From the NCBI GenBank assembly GCA_964522975.1, contig CAZFXK010000108.1, positions 1 through 7,268 of the forward strand: a stretch of DNA of 7,268 bases, written 5' to 3'. Origin of the DNA: Bacteroides_E sp964522975 (GTDB lineage: Bacteria; Bacteroidota; Bacteroidia; Bacteroidales; Bacteroidaceae). Positions 6,573 through 7,268 of this stretch are shown here, piece after piece. A program made the position numbers and the translations under genes. Positions within the stretch are counted from its first letter, which is position 1. Every line of letters begins with the position of its first letter. The notes under the pieces are model-generated. The model was not told the DNA's origin, searched no databases, and saw only the letters and a program-made list of their open reading frames with translations.

Positions 6573-6965
6573 CTATAAACCTGCAACTTCTCGTAATCGA
6601 TCGATTTCTACATCCCATAAATTAATCTGATCTTCTATCTCATCTTCATCAGCAAAATCACATATCTCTAATACATACTCCTTAGTTAACTCATTTTGAA
6701 CCATTCTAATTTCAAAATACTCTCTTTTATTGGTGTTATCTAACCAACGAAAGCGAATAAAGGAATAGAGACGATATCCTATAATTTCAGCTTCTCTCGT
6801 TTCCGATTTATTCCATGTAAACGTAGCCTTTTTATTTTTTATCGTGACTTTATCGGCAAACCAGCTTTCCAATCCTGAAGCGGTACTAATTACTGCCCAT
6901 AATATTTCTTTGGACGGAACATCTAGTAGATACTCCAATTCAAATTTCTCACGTTTCATAGTCAT
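6573..6965 (-). CDS. START-like domain protein (SRPBCC/AHSA1-like fold)
   Basis: A small soluble protein of 130 residues, the full length of the Bacteroidales START-like family. It opens with KREKFELEYLLDVPSKEILWAVIS-type sequence, followed by STASGLESWFAD (27-38), the tryptophan-aspartate pattern usual at the start of AHSA1/SRPBCC folds. Alternating beta-strand stretches follow, including KATFTWNKSETREAE (46-60) and the conserved SFIRFRWLD (68-76), then an acidic stretch EDEIED (107-112) and a C-terminal helix (about 113-127). Such folds form a hydrophobic ligand cavity, but no ligand or activity is established and I assign none. Two starts are possible: ATG at 6965, or ATG at 6959 (MKREKF), which fits the usual N terminus of the family better as I remember it. 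The stop is 83 nt before the permease gene, which has its own promoter element; no clear terminator lies between, so some read-through is possible. Confidence 0.85.
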   Translation of the reverse strand: MTMKREKFELEYLLDVPSKEILWAVISTASGLESWFADKVTIKNKKATFTWNKSETREAEIIGYRLYSFIRFRWLDNTNKREYFEIRMVQNELTKEYVLEICDFADEDEIEDQINLWDVEIDRLREVAGL

Positions 6966-7190
6966 TAGCTTTATATTTACATCAATAATTTATCCGCCAC
7001 AATATACAGAGTTTTTTTATAAACCCTATATCCTTTTAATTTCTATTTGAAGAAAATCACTGATATCATTTTCTATCCCATACTATTCATATTTTTACAA
7101 TTTTACAAAATATTAATGCATAAATTTCATAAAAAGATTTTAGAACGACCTCAATTGATGTAACAGACTGATTCTACCATCAATTTTTAT
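6966..7190. other. AT-rich intergenic DNA upstream of the START-like gene
   Basis: No coding frame of convincing character is visible on either strand. The stretch 7081-7140 is only about 13% G+C. The promoter of the START-like gene should be here, but no perfect TAnnTTTG is present; the nearest is the degenerate minus-strand TATATTGT at about 7000. A dyad with a T run lies at 7153-7190. Confidence 0.6.
7153..7190 (+). terminator. Weak hairpin with T run, possible plus-strand terminator
   Basis: AATTGATG (7153-7160) pairs with CATCAATT (7178-7185) over a 17-nt loop and is followed on the plus strand by TTTAT. The arms are AT-rich and short, and no plus-strand gene precedes it in the window, so it may be fortuitous or part of the adjoining repeat element. 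Confidence 0.2.
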
Positions 7191-7268
7191 CGGTCTGGGA
7201 GAGAAGTGTCTTCGGTCTGGGACTGAGCGTCCCTCTCTCCCAGACCAAAGAGGCAAAGGTCTGGGAGC
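7191..7268. repeat. GC-rich block of direct and inverted GGTCTGGGA copies, cut by the window end
   Basis: GGTCTGGGA occurs three times in direct orientation (7192-7200, 7214-7222, 7258-7266) and once inverted as TCCCAGACC (7238-7246). The direct copies are spaced 22 and 44 nt apart. GGTCTGGGAGAGA (7192-7204) can pair with TCTCTCCCAGACC (7234-7246) for 13 bp. Inside it, GAAG-TGT-CTTC (7203-7213) and GGGAC-TGAGC-GTCCC (7219-7233) form smaller hairpins. The block is about 60% G+C, against about 13% in 7081-7140. It probably continues beyond the window. Identity is unknown; a dispersed intergenic repeat or a structured RNA are both possible. Confidence 0.75.

Noticed and set aside
6844..7050. Plus-strand open frame of 68 codons running from the START-like gene into the gap.
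   Set aside because: Mostly antisense to the START-like gene; the rest is low-complexity AT-rich translation.
7141..7268. Minus-strand frame open from the right edge to a TAA near 7141, about 41 codons.
   Set aside because: It runs through the palindromic repeat block and reads as Pro/Arg/Ser-rich low-complexity sequence; openness follows from the repeat's G+C content. A real C-terminus cannot be fully excluded without sequence to the right.
7191..7268. CRISPR-like array, because of the regular 22/44-nt spacing.
   Set aside because: The repeated unit is only 9-11 nt, one copy is inverted, the intervals are too short for spacers, and no cas gene is present.

Overview
The window is AT-rich and looks like chromosomal DNA of a member of the Bacteroidota, most likely order Bacteroidales. 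Three things point there: the proteins resemble Bacteroides/Parabacteroides-type versions (a DUF1015 protein with a conserved C-terminal tail, a START-like small protein, a long LptF/LptG permease with an extra C-terminal part); several genes are preceded by the Bacteroidetes -7 promoter element TAnnTTTG; and Shine-Dalgarno sequences are mostly absent. Genus cannot be fixed by eye. All six recognisable genes lie on the minus strand, so the window reads functionally from right to left.

Layout from right (upstream) to left (downstream): 7191-7268 is a GC-rich block of repeated and inverted GGTCTGGGA copies, cut by the window end and unexplained. 6966-7190 is very AT-rich DNA with no gene. 6573-6965 encodes a small START-like (SRPBCC fold) protein. 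6523-6530 is a promoter element for a tight three-gene operon: an LptF/LptG-type lipopolysaccharide-export permease (4594-6489), bifunctional riboflavin enzyme RibBA (3374-4588, 5 nt after the permease) and a class I aspartate-type aminotransferase (2148-3344, 29 nt after ribBA). A terminator hairpin at 2073-2122 ends this operon. A separate promoter at 2024-2031 then drives a DUF1015 gene (762-2009), which has its own perfect 12-bp terminator hairpin (701-742). After a 248-nt gap comes the start of a YigZ/IMPACT-family gene (1-513, running off the left edge).

The genes are mostly housekeeping: outer-membrane biogenesis, flavin supply and amino-acid metabolism. No phage, transposase, CRISPR, toxin-antitoxin or defence gene is visible. 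The least explained parts are the terminal repeat block, the DUF1015 protein with its DGHHR motif, the extra C-terminal region of the permease, and the compact, possibly leaderless promoter of the YigZ-family gene with an adjoining 9-bp palindrome. I see no convincing undescribed system in the window.
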